Positions 37,560 through 45,393 of a stretch of DNA of 64,000 nt are shown here, piece after piece (within the stretch, counting starts at the first letter, position 1; each line of letters begins with the position of its first letter). The DNA comes from Pseudomonas hydrolytica. GTDB taxonomy: Bacteria; Pseudomonadota; Gammaproteobacteria; Pseudomonadales; Pseudomonadaceae. Both the position numbers and the translations under genes were made by a program. Location of the stretch: positions 3,410,001 through 3,474,000 of the forward strand of contig NZ_CP099397.1 of assembly GCF_021495345.1 (NCBI RefSeq), in the 5' to 3' direction. The notes under the pieces are model-generated. The model did no database searches. It was not told the DNA's origin and saw only the letters and a list, made by a program, of their open reading frames with translations.

Positions 37560-40500
37560 ATGCATGCACTGATTGCCGCGGCGCTGGATCGCAGTCGCAC
37601 CAGCCTGATGATCCTGGCCTTCCTGATTTTCGGCGGCCTGGCCGCCTATGTCGCCATTCCCAAGGAATCCAACCCGGATGTGGCGATTCCCATCATCTAC
37701 GTCTCGGTCACCCTGGAGGGCATCAGCCCGGAAGACGGCGAACGCCTGCTGGTGCGCCCGCTCGAGCAGGAGTTGCGCAGCCTCGAGGGCGTCAAGGAAA
37801 TGCGCTCGGTGTCCAGCGAAGGCCACGCCTCGGTGACCCTGGAGTTCGACGCCGGCTTCGACGCCAAGGTGGCCCTGGCCGACGTGCGCGAGAAGGTCGA
37901 CACCGCACGCAGCAAACTGCCCGAAGAGGCCGACGAGCCGACGGTCAACGAGGTCAACGTGGCGCTGTTCCCGGTGCTGTCGATCGGCCTGTCCGGCCCC
38001 ATCGCCGAAAACGAACTGGTCTACATCGCCCGGCGCCTGAAGGAGAACATCGAAGGCATCGCCGAGGTGCTCTCGGTGGAGATCGGCGGCGACCGCGAAG
38101 ACCTGCTGGAAATCGTCGTCGACCCGCAGGTGCTCGACAGCTACGGCATCGATTACAACGAGCTGTTCAACCTGGTCAGCCGCAACAACCGCCTGGTCGC
38201 CGCCGGCAGCCTGGACACCGGTGCCGGGCGCATGAGCATGAAGGTGCCGGGCGTCATCGAAGACCTCGAAGACGTGATGAAAATGCCGATCAAGGTGGTC
38301 GGTGACAGCGTGGTCACCTTCGCCGATGTCGCCAGCATTCGCCGCACCTTCAAGGACCCCACCGGCTTCGCCCGCATCAATGGCCAGCCGGCCATCGTGC
38401 TGGAAGTGGCCAAGCGCAGCGGCGCCAACATCATCGAGACCATCGAGCAGGTCAAGGCGCTAATGGAGCGGGCGCAGCCGCTGCTGCCGCCGGGCGTGGA
38501 AGTCAGCTACATCATGGATCAGTCGCAGGAAGTGCGGACCATGCTCGGCGACCTCCTCAACAACGTGCTCACCGCCATCGTCCTGGTGCTGATCCTGGTG
38601 GTGGCGAGCATGGGCATGCGTTCGGCGCTGCTGGTGGGGCTGACCATTCCCGGCGCCTTCCTGACCGGCATCCTGCTGATCTGGATGCTCGGCTTCACCC
38701 TCAATATCGTCGTGCTGTTCAGCCTGATTCTGGTGGCCGGCATGCTGGTCGACGGCGCCATCGTCGTCTCCGAACTGGCCGACCGCTATCTGCACCAGGG
38801 CCAGAGCCCGCGCCAGGCCTGGGCCAATGCCGCCACGCGGATGGCCTGGCCGGTGATCGCCTCCACCGCCACCACCCTGGTGGTGTTCCTGCCGCTGCTG
38901 TTCTGGCCCGGCGTGGTCGGCCAGTTCATGAAGTACCTGCCGGCCACGGTGATCCTCTGCCTGCTGGCCTCGCTGGCCATGGCCCTGGTGTTCCTGCCGG
39001 TGCTCGGTGCGGTCAGCGGCGGCAATGCGCGACCGCAGGCACAGGGCCTCAGCCGTGCCGGCAATGCCTATCGCCGCCTGCTGGAGAAGCTGCTCAGGCG
39101 TCCGGGCCTGACCCTGCTCGGCATGCTTGCGCTGATCGCGCTGATCTACGTCGGCTACGGCCGCTTCAACCACGGCGTGGAATTCTTCCCCGACGTCGAG
39201 CCGGAAAGCGCGCAGATCTGGCTGCGCGCCCGCGGCGATCTGTCGGTGCAGGAGAAGGACGCCCTGCTCAAGCAGGTGGAGAGCCAGGTGCTGGGCATGC
39301 GCGAAGTCAAGGCGCTGTACGCACGCTCCCTGGCCCAACCGGATGGCCAGCTCGGCGCCGACGTGATCGGCACCCTGCAGTTCCAGTTCGTCGACTGGCA
39401 CCAGCGCCGCCCGGCCAAGGACATTCTCGCCGAGATGAGTCAGCGCACCGCCGGCATTCCCGGCGTGGTCCTGGAATTCCGCAAGCAGGAACAGGGCCCC
39501 ACCGACGGCAAGCCGGTCAAACTGCAGATCAGCGCCATGGATCCGGCGCTGGGCGAACAGTGGGTCGAGCGCATTCGCGATGAAATGACGCGACTCGGCG
39601 GCTTCGCCGATATCGAGGACGACCGCGCCCTACCCGGCATCGAGTGGCGGATCAAGGTCGACCGCGAGGCCGCCGCGCGCTTCGGCGCCGACGTGCTCAG
39701 CGTCGGCAACGCGGTGCAGATGATCACCAACGGCCTGAAGCTGGCCACCTACCGTCCCGAGGATGCCACCGACGAGGTGGACATCCGCGTGCGCCTGCCC
39801 GGCAACTGGCGTTCGCTCGACCAGCTTGGTCGCCTGACCCTCAATACGCCGGCCGGCCAGGTGCCGCTGAGCAACTTCGTCGATCTGCAGCCGGCGCCCA
39901 AGGTCGGCACCCTGCGCCGCGTCGACGGCGACCGCACCATCACCCTGCAGGCCGACCTGGCCGAAGGCGCGCGCCTGGACGAACGCCTCAAGGCGCTGCG
40001 CGAAGCGCTCGGCGAGGTACCGGCCGAGGTCAAGGTGAAGTTCGCCGGCGAGGACGCCGACCAGCGCGAAGCCGCCACCTTCCTGATGACCGCTTTCATC
40101 GTCGCCATTTTCCTCATGGCGATCATCCTGGTGACCCAGTTCAACAGCCTTTACCAGGCCGCGCTGGTGCTGTCGGCCATCGTCCTGTCCACCGCAGGCG
40201 TGCTGATGGGCCTGCTGATCAACGGTCAGTCGTTCGGCATCGTCATGGTGGGCATGGGCCTGATTGCCCTGGCCGGCATCGTGGTGAACAACAACATCAT
40301 CCTGATCGACACCTACAACCAGTTGCGCCGCCAGGGCCTGGAGCCGCGCGAGGCGGCGCTGGAAACCGGCAGCCTGCGCCTGCGCCCGGTGCTGCTCACC
40401 GCGGTGACCACCATCCTCGGCCTGATGCCCATGGTGCTCAGCATCAACGTCGACCTGGTGACGCCAAGCCTCGGCTTCGGCGCGCCCTCGACGCAGTGGT

Positions 40501-40706
40501 GGACGCAACTGTCGAGCGCCATCGCCGGTGGCCTGGCCTTCGCCACCGTGCTGACGCTGCTGCTGACGCCCTGCCTGCTGGTGCTCGGCGCCCGCTTCGA
40601 GCGTCGCCCGCCGCCGCTGGAGACCTACGACACCGACCTGCTCGACCTGCCCGAGCACCTGATCGCCGCCAAGCCCGACAGGGCGCATCTGCAGCATCAC
40701 CACTGA
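37560..40706 (+). CDS. RND-family efflux permease
   Basis: 1048 aa, inner-membrane proton-driven pump. Shows the RND layout: TM1 RTSLMILAFLIFGGLAAYVAIPKESNPDV, porter domain, the TM4 region GMLVDGAIVVSE, the conserved amphipathic helix, a second periplasmic loop and TM10-12 (GIVVNNNIILIDTYNQLRRQGLEPREAALE). In AcrB TM4 carries two adjacent aspartates; here the pair is Asp-Gly, so half the proton relay is missing or placed elsewhere. No outer-membrane channel gene is in the operon, so a shared channel such as an OprM-like protein is needed. Substrate unknown. Confidence 0.92.
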   Translation: MHALIAAALDRSRTSLMILAFLIFGGLAAYVAIPKESNPDVAIPIIYVSVTLEGISPEDGERLLVRPLEQELRSLEGVKEMRSVSSEGHASVTLEFDAGFDAKVALADVREKVDTARSKLPEEADEPTVNEVNVALFPVLSIGLSGPIAENELVYIARRLKENIEGIAEVLSVEIGGDREDLLEIVVDPQVLDSYGIDYNELFNLVSRNNRLVAAGSLDTGAGRMSMKVPGVIEDLEDVMKMPIKVVGDSVVTFADVASIRRTFKDPTGFARINGQPAIVLEVAKRSGANIIETIEQVKALMERAQPLLPPGVEVSYIMDQSQEVRTMLGDLLNNVLTAIVLVLILVVASMGMRSALLVGLTIPGAFLTGILLIWMLGFTLNIVVLFSLILVAGMLVDGAIVVSELADRYLHQGQSPRQAWANAATRMAWPVIASTATTLVVFLPLLFWPGVVGQFMKYLPATVILCLLASLAMALVFLPVLGAVSGGNARPQAQGLSRAGNAYRRLLEKLLRRPGLTLLGMLALIALIYVGYGRFNHGVEFFPDVEPESAQIWLRARGDLSVQEKDALLKQVESQVLGMREVKALYARSLAQPDGQLGADVIGTLQFQFVDWHQRRPAKDILAEMSQRTAGIPGVVLEFRKQEQGPTDGKPVKLQISAMDPALGEQWVERIRDEMTRLGGFADIEDDRALPGIEWRIKVDREAAARFGADVLSVGNAVQMITNGLKLATYRPEDATDEVDIRVRLPGNWRSLDQLGRLTLNTPAGQVPLSNFVDLQPAPKVGTLRRVDGDRTITLQADLAEGARLDERLKALREALGEVPAEVKVKFAGEDADQREAATFLMTAFIVAIFLMAIILVTQFNSLYQAALVLSAIVLSTAGVLMGLLINGQSFGIVMVGMGLIALAGIVVNNNIILIDTYNQLRRQGLEPREAALETGSLRLRPVLLTAVTTILGLMPMVLSINVDLVTPSLGFGAPSTQWWTQLSSAIAGGLAFATVLTLLLTPCLLVLGARFERRPPPLETYDTDLLDLPEHLIAAKPDRAHLQHHH

Positions 40707-40708
40707 GC

Positions 40709-40730
40709 GCCCCCGCCGGACGGCGGGGGC
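40709..40730 (+). terminator. GC-rich hairpin after the RND gene
   Basis: GCCCCCGCCG / CGGCGGGGGC, a 10-bp arm pair directly after the RND stop. It lacks a T-run, so it is a 3' stabilising hairpin or weak terminator. Confidence 0.5.
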
Positions 40731-41329
40731 TCCTCCAGCAACTCAGCGCAGACCGGCGCACTCCCCGGCCTGCGCCACCCTCTTCTCCAGTCAAATGCAC
40801 AAGCGGACATGGCAGAGCGCCATGCTTCGCCTATGCTAAGCAGCAGACAGGGCGGGAAGGGAAAACCCAGCAGGGACGCTTTTTTACTCTTCCGCACAGC
40901 CCTCACGCCTCAGAAACGACAAAGCCCTCTCTCGGAGGGCTTTGTCGTTTTCCGTCCGCATGACCGCGCACGGCGAGCGATTGGGATACCGAGCTAACGA
41001 AGTGTATGGGGTCGGCGTCCTGCCTGTTGGCCACTTCGTTAGCCCGGTGACCGGAGAGTAGTCCAGGCAGTGGCATTGTGCCAAGCCTCATTTTTACGGT
41101 TTCGATCACATCCATAGGCAGATGGCTCAGAGCCCCACCTGAGGCACGCATCGGCGCAGACGCAAGAAAAGACAGGCTTCACATATGCGCCTCCACGCCA
41201 CTGACAGAAACTATGGCAATGGTAGTCTTGCCAAGCGATCGGATACATTTATCGCTCCCACCTTAGCTGCCGCCAAAGGAACTGGTCATGCTTAGTGCCT
41301 TGGCGCTGCCCCCAACGAAAGGACTCGAT
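40731..41329. other. Gene-less stretch with one strong terminator
   Basis: About 600 bp. It holds the hairpin at 40914-40952 and a lower-GC tail leading to the lipoprotein gene. No open frame has a recognisable product. Confidence 0.5.
40914..40952. terminator. Strong intrinsic terminator, bidirectional
   Basis: A 15-bp stem with arms AACGACAAAGCCCTC and GAGGGCTTTGTCGTT and a 5-base loop, followed by TTTTCC. The near side carries A residues, so it could work in both directions. Confidence 0.75.
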
Positions 41330-41917
41330 ATGAAAAATTTCACCATCACACTTCCTCTGGCACTTGCCCTGATTGGCTGTGGCGATAACGCCCCGTCCAA
41401 CGAGGAGATAAAGAGTGCGCTGGCTAACTACCAAGGGAGGAAGGGCTGCGCAGTATCGCCATTGTTCAGATTCCCACTGGATGCCAAACGCGCCGAGGGT
41501 AACGAGAGAATTCTTGCACCTTTCACAAGCACCGGCTTGGTGGTTCTCTCAGGTGCACAGTACGAGCTGACTGCAAAGGGCAAAGCTGTCCATGATGAAC
41601 AGATGCCTGGCTTCTGCTTTACCAACCGCTACGAAATCACTGACATCAAAGTCGAGAAAAGCGAGCCTGAGAAAGACCTCCCGCCAGCGTTGTCGGGCGC
41701 TTGGTATGTATCGCTTAGGTTCGTCCCCAGCAATCTGGAAGACTGGGCCAGAAGTCCCGAGCTGCTTGAGGTCGCTGGGAGAAACTCGCTAGAAAAAATT
41801 CAGCAGGACACGCCTTACATTGTCCGTGTGGCAAAGAAAGTCGGTGACGACAAGCTGTTCGTCGCAGACCCGCGCTTCCACTTCAACCCGACCATCGGGT
41901 TCAGCATGGCGTTCTGA
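41330..41917 (+). CDS. Putative lipoprotein
   Basis: 195 aa. MKNFTITLPLALALIGCGDN has a lipobox (LIGC) that would be cleaved and lipidated at Cys17. AAAGGA lies 6 bases upstream of ATG 41330. The mature protein contains further cysteines (KGCAVSP, PGFCFTN) and no family I recognise. GC content is lower than in the core genes around it, as in the island that follows, so it may be a recent arrival. Confidence 0.65.
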   Translation: MKNFTITLPLALALIGCGDNAPSNEEIKSALANYQGRKGCAVSPLFRFPLDAKRAEGNERILAPFTSTGLVVLSGAQYELTAKGKAVHDEQMPGFCFTNRYEITDIKVEKSEPEKDLPPALSGAWYVSLRFVPSNLEDWARSPELLEVAGRNSLEKIQQDTPYIVRVAKKVGDDKLFVADPRFHFNPTIGFSMAF

Positions 41918-42085
41918 GACGCCACGCATCAGGAGTACCTGCACGTGGTTTCGCCTGAACCCACGCGCAGGCAGAGAAGGGAGCGCCACGGTGCGCGTCG
42001 TTTACTCAACCACCTGATAGAACAAGAAAATTTTTCAAAATATGCTTCGCCAAAGCGCATTGAGCTGTTATTATGCGCGCCGCCT

Positions 42086-42175
42086 GGGAAGATGCCGGAG
42101 TGGTCGAACGGGACGGATTCGAAATCCGTTGTGTCAGCAATGGCACCTAGGGTTCAAATCCCTATCTTCCCGCCA
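42086..42175 (+). tRNA. tRNA-Ser(CGA)
   Basis: A complete 90-nt class II tRNA: acceptor GGGAAGA (42086-42092) pairs with TCTTCCC (42165-42171), discriminator G, encoded CCA. The anticodon loop TTCGAAA gives CGA at 42120-42122 (reads UCG). It has a long variable arm and the T arm GGGTTCAAATCCC. Its 3' end is the integration site of the following island; a second copy of the last 26 nt stands at 48133-48158. Confidence 0.95.
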
Positions 42176-42176
42176 T
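42150..42176. repeat. Island attachment repeat, left copy (inside tRNA-Ser)
   Basis: 27 bp covering the T arm, acceptor 3' strand, CCA and one T. It matches 48133-48159 at 26 of 27 positions (C at 42162, T at 48145). Confidence 0.85.
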
Positions 42177-42187
42177 ATCTCAAGCCT

Positions 42188-42223
42188 AAGCCCCTGAAAT
42201 TCCTAGAGTTTCGGGGGCTTTTG
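42188..42223 (+). terminator. Island-supplied terminator behind tRNA-Ser
   Basis: AAGCCCCTGAAA / TTTCGGGGGCTT, a 12-bp stem with one G-T pair and a TTTT tail. It probably substitutes for the native terminator now at 48166-48200. Confidence 0.75.
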
Positions 42224-42267
42224 CTATCTGCGACATACAAGGTGTCGAAAGCGGGTTGAGACTGCTG

Positions 42268-42552
42268 CTAGCTCTGGATCGGCGGCCACATTCTGGCGAC
42301 GTGCACCAGGGCGAGAATCCAGACGGCGTCAGGCTCAGCCTGATAGACAAGGCGGTAGTTCTCGTGGGGGATCAGTTCGCGAGTACCGGCCACCGTTCCC
42401 AACCTGCCCTTGTCGGGGAAGTCAGCCAGACTGGCGGCCGCAGCACTGAATAGCTCGTCCAGGTGCACAGCAGCGCGTGGGTTGTCGGTTGCGATGTATT
42501 CCCAGATATCCAGACGATCCTGCAGTGCCTCGGGTGTCCAAATGACCTGCAT
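42268..42552 (-). CDS. RelE/ParE-family toxin
   Basis: 94 aa: VIWTPEALQDRLDIWEYIATDNPRAAVHLDELFSAAAASLADFPDKGRLGTVAGTRELIPHENYRLVYQAEPDAVWILALVHVARMWP is a full RelE/ParE-superfamily sequence; the RELIPHENYRLVYQ segment and closing VAR are typical. Acts as a ribosome-dependent RNase or gyrase poison, neutralised by the upstream antitoxin. Its ATG overlaps the antitoxin stop by one base (TGATG), so translation is coupled. Confidence 0.88.
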   Translation of the reverse strand: MQVIWTPEALQDRLDIWEYIATDNPRAAVHLDELFSAAAASLADFPDKGRLGTVAGTRELIPHENYRLVYQAEPDAVWILALVHVARMWPPIQS

Positions 42553-42827
42553 CAGTGACCCAGAGCCTTAGCACGGCGAGCGGCGAATTCAGCTTCTACA
42601 TCATCATTGGAGCGGCCACGACCTGCCTCTACCGATGCCCTGGCAGCAGCGACCTTGCGTTGCACGAATTCCTCATGCTCTTTGGCCTGTTGCTGTTGGC
42701 GAATGAAGTCGCGCATGAGGTCGCGCATGACCTGTGAGGCCGGCCGGTGTGCAGCTTGGGCGGCTGCCATGAAGCCTTCGCGCAGTTCGGGCTCAAGCTT
42801 CAGATTGAAAACGGCTTCTTTGGCCAT
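42552..42827 (-). CDS. Antitoxin of the RelE/ParE pair (ribbon-helix-helix type)
   Basis: 91 aa. EAVFNLKLEPELREGFMAAAQAAHRPASQVMRDLMRDFI is an MetJ/Arc-type ribbon-helix-helix DNA-binding domain; the rest is a charged toxin-wrapping tail. ATG 42827 is used with AGGTGA 6 bases ahead. The 18-bp palindrome 30 bp upstream is the expected autoregulatory operator. Confidence 0.85.
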   Translation of the reverse strand: MAKEAVFNLKLEPELREGFMAAAQAAHRPASQVMRDLMRDFIRQQQQAKEHEEFVQRKVAAARASVEAGRGRSNDDVEAEFAARRAKALGH

Positions 42828-42856
42828 GGTCGTCACCTATCAGTCAATTCGTAACT

Positions 42857-42874
42857 ACAACGTATATACGTTGT
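42857..42874. promoter_or_regulatory. Antitoxin autoregulatory operator
   Basis: ACAACGTATATACGTTGT is a perfect 18-bp palindrome, in the right place to block the antitoxin-toxin promoter when bound by the antitoxin. Confidence 0.75.
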
Positions 42875-42927
42875 GTACATGCTAAGCAATGCTTGCGGCA
42901 CCGGAAAGCACGCGTCATCGGATATGG

Positions 42928-43191
42928 CTATGGAGTGATGATGCCGAAAAAGCGTTGGTGATCGCTAGCTGGTCCGAACCTGACGGCATCCTGCAGGTGA
43001 TCAGGAGCCAGGTACGCGTAGCGCATGGTCATGGTCAAGGTGGTATGGCCCAGGATTTTCTGCAGGGTCAGGATGTTGCCACCGTTCATGACGAAATGGC
43101 TGGCGAAGGTGTGCCGCAGCACGTGCGATGACTGGCCAGCAGGCACCGGCAAGCGAGACTCACCCAGGGCCTTGTCGAAGCTGTTCAGGCA
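42928..43191 (-). pseudogene. Tyrosine recombinase (phage/island integrase), C-terminal remnant
   Basis: About 87 residues are recognisable: AGQSSHVLRHTFASHFVMNGG carries the box II H-x-x-R, ILGHTTLTMTMRY carries the His/Trp position and the nucleophilic Tyr, and LAPDHLQDAVRFGP is the usual end of this integrase group. Everything upstream, including the box I Arg, Lys and the arm-binding domain, is absent. The homology stops near 43191, where a fragment in the opposite direction begins. It is presumably what remains of the enzyme that inserted the island. Confidence 0.85.
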
Positions 43192-43590
43192 ATTGCTGAA
43201 GCCGAGAACAGGCAGCAGCCGAAACCCACACCGGTTGCCGAAATCAGCCGAGCAGAACCAGCGCCCAGGAACGACTGGGACAAGATCGTGGAAGAGCAGG
43301 CAAGGCGAGACGCAATGTCTACGCAGCAACCTGAGCAGCCCACTGGCTCAGATAGCCCTGCAGTCAAACAAACCGTATTCAACGATCAGAACTACACCCC
43401 GAGAGGGGCTGACAATGTGCTCAGCTCTAGAGAAATTCCAAAGCCTGTGATTCAAGTGCGACCGCAAGAGAAGTTGCGAGTTACTGGAATCAAGGAAGAA
43501 AGAAAGCTGGAGGATTTCTGCGGAGGAAAAGAAGGAAGCATTGAGCGACGAAATTGCAGGTCGCATGTTGGACTTAACTACCGGGACTAG
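43191..43590 (+). pseudogene. Gene fragment of unknown function, 5' end lost
   Basis: The frame ending at 43590 is open well upstream of any good start and has protein-like composition (PKPTPVAEISRAEPAPRNDWDKIVEEQARRDAM, then KLEDFCGGKEGSIERRNC at the end with two Cys). Possible starts are GTG 43288 or ATG 43315, neither with a convincing ribosome site. It abuts the integrase remnant in opposite orientation, so I read it as the 3' part of a gene cut by a rearrangement. Not recognised. Confidence 0.4.
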
Positions 43591-43608
43591 TGATTGATTA
43601 AGCTCCGT

Positions 43609-43854
43609 CTATCGTGACAATCGATAAACCGCAGCAAGTAAGGAAATGCCAATCGCTGACCATATAAGACCAATGAGATAAGAACCTACCTCGGGGCCAA
43701 AGAAAGTAGAGAAAAGCAGGCCTAGACCACAGATGGCCCTACAGCTTGGATCAACCGAAGTCGGCAATACTTTAAGCCCAATAATGAAACTCGCCCCCAA
43801 GAACAAAAATAGCAGCCCGACCGCCCCAACAATTAGAAATGGCTTCGATTTCAT
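43609..43854 (-). CDS. Two-helix membrane protein, unknown
   Basis: 81 aa from ATG 43854 (a GTG at 43869 would add 5 residues; neither has a good ribosome site). Two hydrophobic segments: FLIVGAVGLLFLFLGASFII and VGSYLIGLIWSAIGISLLAAV. It lies at the 3' end of the cassette array, with no attC-like site between it and the next gene, so it is either part of the last cassette or flanking island DNA. Confidence 0.5.
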   Translation of the reverse strand: MKSKPFLIVGAVGLLFLFLGASFIIGLKVLPTSVDPSCRAICGLGLLFSTFFGPEVGSYLIGLIWSAIGISLLAAVYRLSR

Positions 43855-43928
43855 TTTTTTGAGAACCACTTAATTAAGCAACAGGCAATTATGTAGCACT
43901 TAGATCGATTAAGAAATTCAGATCTACA

Positions 43929-44318
43929 TTAGTTTTCAGTAAACTCCTCTGCCTCAATAAAAGTATCCGTCACTATGTCGCTGGCATTGAAGCGCACTAC
44001 CATTGAGCTGTGCTTCCAATCCCAATGACACTGTCCGAGACTATAGCGAAATTCGGTAGAAGAATTTGGATCTTTAGTGTCGCCTAAAAGTGCTAATACC
44101 TCAGTATTATGAAGGCCAATTAACCTGTCATTTCGTATAAGAGATAGAGCCATTCCACCCCTAACGCAGCCAGGATCGCTCAGCATTGACTCTCCATTGA
44201 GATTAATCCACAAGTCGGAGTCAAACAATTGTTCTTTTGCATGAGGCGTTGTGAAATTTAGATAAATACCGCCTATAGCCACAATCAGGATGAACGCTAC
44301 GGTGATTCGAGCAATCAT
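43929..44318 (-). CDS. Cassette protein with N-terminal membrane anchor, unknown
   Basis: 129 aa. IARITVAFILIVAIGGIYLNF is a signal anchor; the rest is periplasmic-looking with cysteines in DPGCVRGG and GQCHWDWK. It follows the attC site at 44331-44403 and so is the product of the last recognisable cassette. No attC follows its own 3' end. Confidence 0.6.
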   Translation of the reverse strand: MIARITVAFILIVAIGGIYLNFTTPHAKEQLFDSDLWINLNGESMLSDPGCVRGGMALSLIRNDRLIGLHNTEVLALLGDTKDPNSSTEFRYSLGQCHWDWKHSSMVVRFNASDIVTDTFIEAEEFTEN

Positions 44319-44330
44319 ATCTATGTCATG

Positions 44331-44403
44331 AAATAACGTTTGGTTAAGGGGCGAGCTTTAGCCCGTCCCAGTGAACGAAGCGAACGATTTGAACCTGTTG
44401 CTA
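44331..44403 (-). repeat. attC-like site A
   Basis: Shares the central GGGCGAGCTTTAGCCCGTCCCAGTGAACGAAGCGAACG-like body of the array with sites B, F and G. Its end cores are degenerate: AAATAAC on the left and GTTGCTA on the right instead of RYYYAAC and GTTRRRY. Confidence 0.7.
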
Positions 44404-44409
44404 GGCTTT

Positions 44410-44871
44410 TCATTTGGCAGACAGGGAAAGTGTCCCGCACCACATTACAGAGTTGCAAACAATTATTTGGTTGATGAAATAGCCAATAAGTAGACCGCTC
44501 AGACCTAGGGATAAAGCCATAAGCGGCCGGTTTCCAAATTTTCTTTTTACCAGAGATGCTGTAAGAATTGCGCTAATAATAGCACCTGGTAGTGAGAATA
44601 AATGACCTAGCCCAAGCAGACCTTCGGGGCGTGAGGCTCCCCAGTTAACAGACATTACACAAAGCAGCGATATGGCAATGCCAAGTGATGTGCCTGTTAG
44701 GAAAAGGGGCGCGGGGTTAAGAGCTGCACAGGCACCTAAAAGGACAATTGGAACAGCAAAGTAATACCAAATACCTAAGTACAGTGCATCCCCATTGATC
44801 AAGGCAAGCCAGACAACTGCAAGTGATACGATTGCTGCGAGCAAAATGTCATTTGAGCGCGATATATGCAT
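44410..44871 (-). CDS. Cassette-encoded polytopic membrane protein
   Basis: 153 aa with four to five hydrophobic helices (ILLAAIVSLAVVWLALI; LGIWYYFAVPIVLLGACAAL; LGIAISLLCVMSV; GAIISAILTASLV; LGLSGLLIGYFINQII). No catalytic motif is evident. Bounded by attC-like sites on both sides, i.e. a complete cassette. Confidence 0.6.
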   Translation of the reverse strand: MHISRSNDILLAAIVSLAVVWLALINGDALYLGIWYYFAVPIVLLGACAALNPAPLFLTGTSLGIAISLLCVMSVNWGASRPEGLLGLGHLFSLPGAIISAILTASLVKRKFGNRPLMALSLGLSGLLIGYFINQIIVCNSVMWCGTLSLSAK

Positions 44872-44877
44872 TGAAAA

Positions 44878-44953
44878 GCCTAACGTTTGGTTAAGGGGCG
44901 GGCTTTAGCCCGTCCCAGTGAGCGTAGCGAACGATTTGAACCATTTGTTAGCC
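44878..44953 (-). repeat. attC site B
   Basis: 76 bp from GCCTAAC to GTTAGCC; on the coding strand the leading core GTTAGGC fits GTTRRRY. The inner part contains GGGCGGGCTTTAGCCCGTCCC-like dyads. The stop of the DUF6869-like gene (TAA) lies inside its core. Confidence 0.85.
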
Positions 44954-45307
44954 GCTTGCAAGAATTGCTTGCATACGTAGCCAAACGGCTTCTTCGATTT
45001 CATTTCTCCAAACACCTTGGAGCAGAGATTTAAATTTTGGACTTGAGCCCGCAAGGAGTTCAACGCGCTCAATGAAAACTGGCCCAGCACTTGCCAATAG
45101 ATCTTCTAGTGGCCCTGCAGCCAAGTAGCCTGCCACATTCTCGGGAAGATCCAGCTGGGATGTGTAAACGATAAATTCCCAGAGTTGCTCGTGCTTACCT
45201 TTGAGCCACAGATCGGTCAGAAATGACTCAGTCCATGGAACCTCTGTACTTTGATCAAAGTGTTCAATCGCTCTTACCCACTCGGTTGCGAATTCTTCTA
45301 GTTTCAT
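44948..45307 (-). CDS. Cassette protein, DUF6869-like
   Basis: 119 aa, soluble, acidic: FATEWVRAIEHFDQ, LWEFIVYTSQLDLPENVAGYLAAGPLEDLLASAGPVFIERVE, GVWRNEIEEAVWLRMQ. I recall this pattern as DUF6869, a family seen in scattered accessory genes; function unknown. It may be an immunity-type protein by size and context, but nothing proves it. Confidence 0.6.
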   Translation of the reverse strand: MKLEEFATEWVRAIEHFDQSTEVPWTESFLTDLWLKGKHEQLWEFIVYTSQLDLPENVAGYLAAGPLEDLLASAGPVFIERVELLAGSSPKFKSLLQGVWRNEIEEAVWLRMQAILASG

Positions 45308-45333
45308 AAGTTATGCCGCATGGCGACTAGGCT

Positions 45334-45393
45334 GGCTAACGCCCGCGTAAAGCGCGCGAGGTACGAGCGTCGCATTTGACGCGATAGTTAGGC
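45334..45393 (-). repeat. attC site C (different family)
   Basis: 60 bp from GGCTAAC to GTTAGGC. The two cores fit the consensus, but the inner sequence (GCCCGCGTAAAGCGCGCG...) has nothing in common with sites A, B, E, F and G. The cyclase-like gene's TAA stop falls in the core. Confidence 0.8.

Noticed and set aside
35820..40706. Naming the RND operon after a known Mex or Tri system
   Set aside because: Order TetR-adaptor-permease without a channel is shared by several systems, and sequence recall alone did not single one out.
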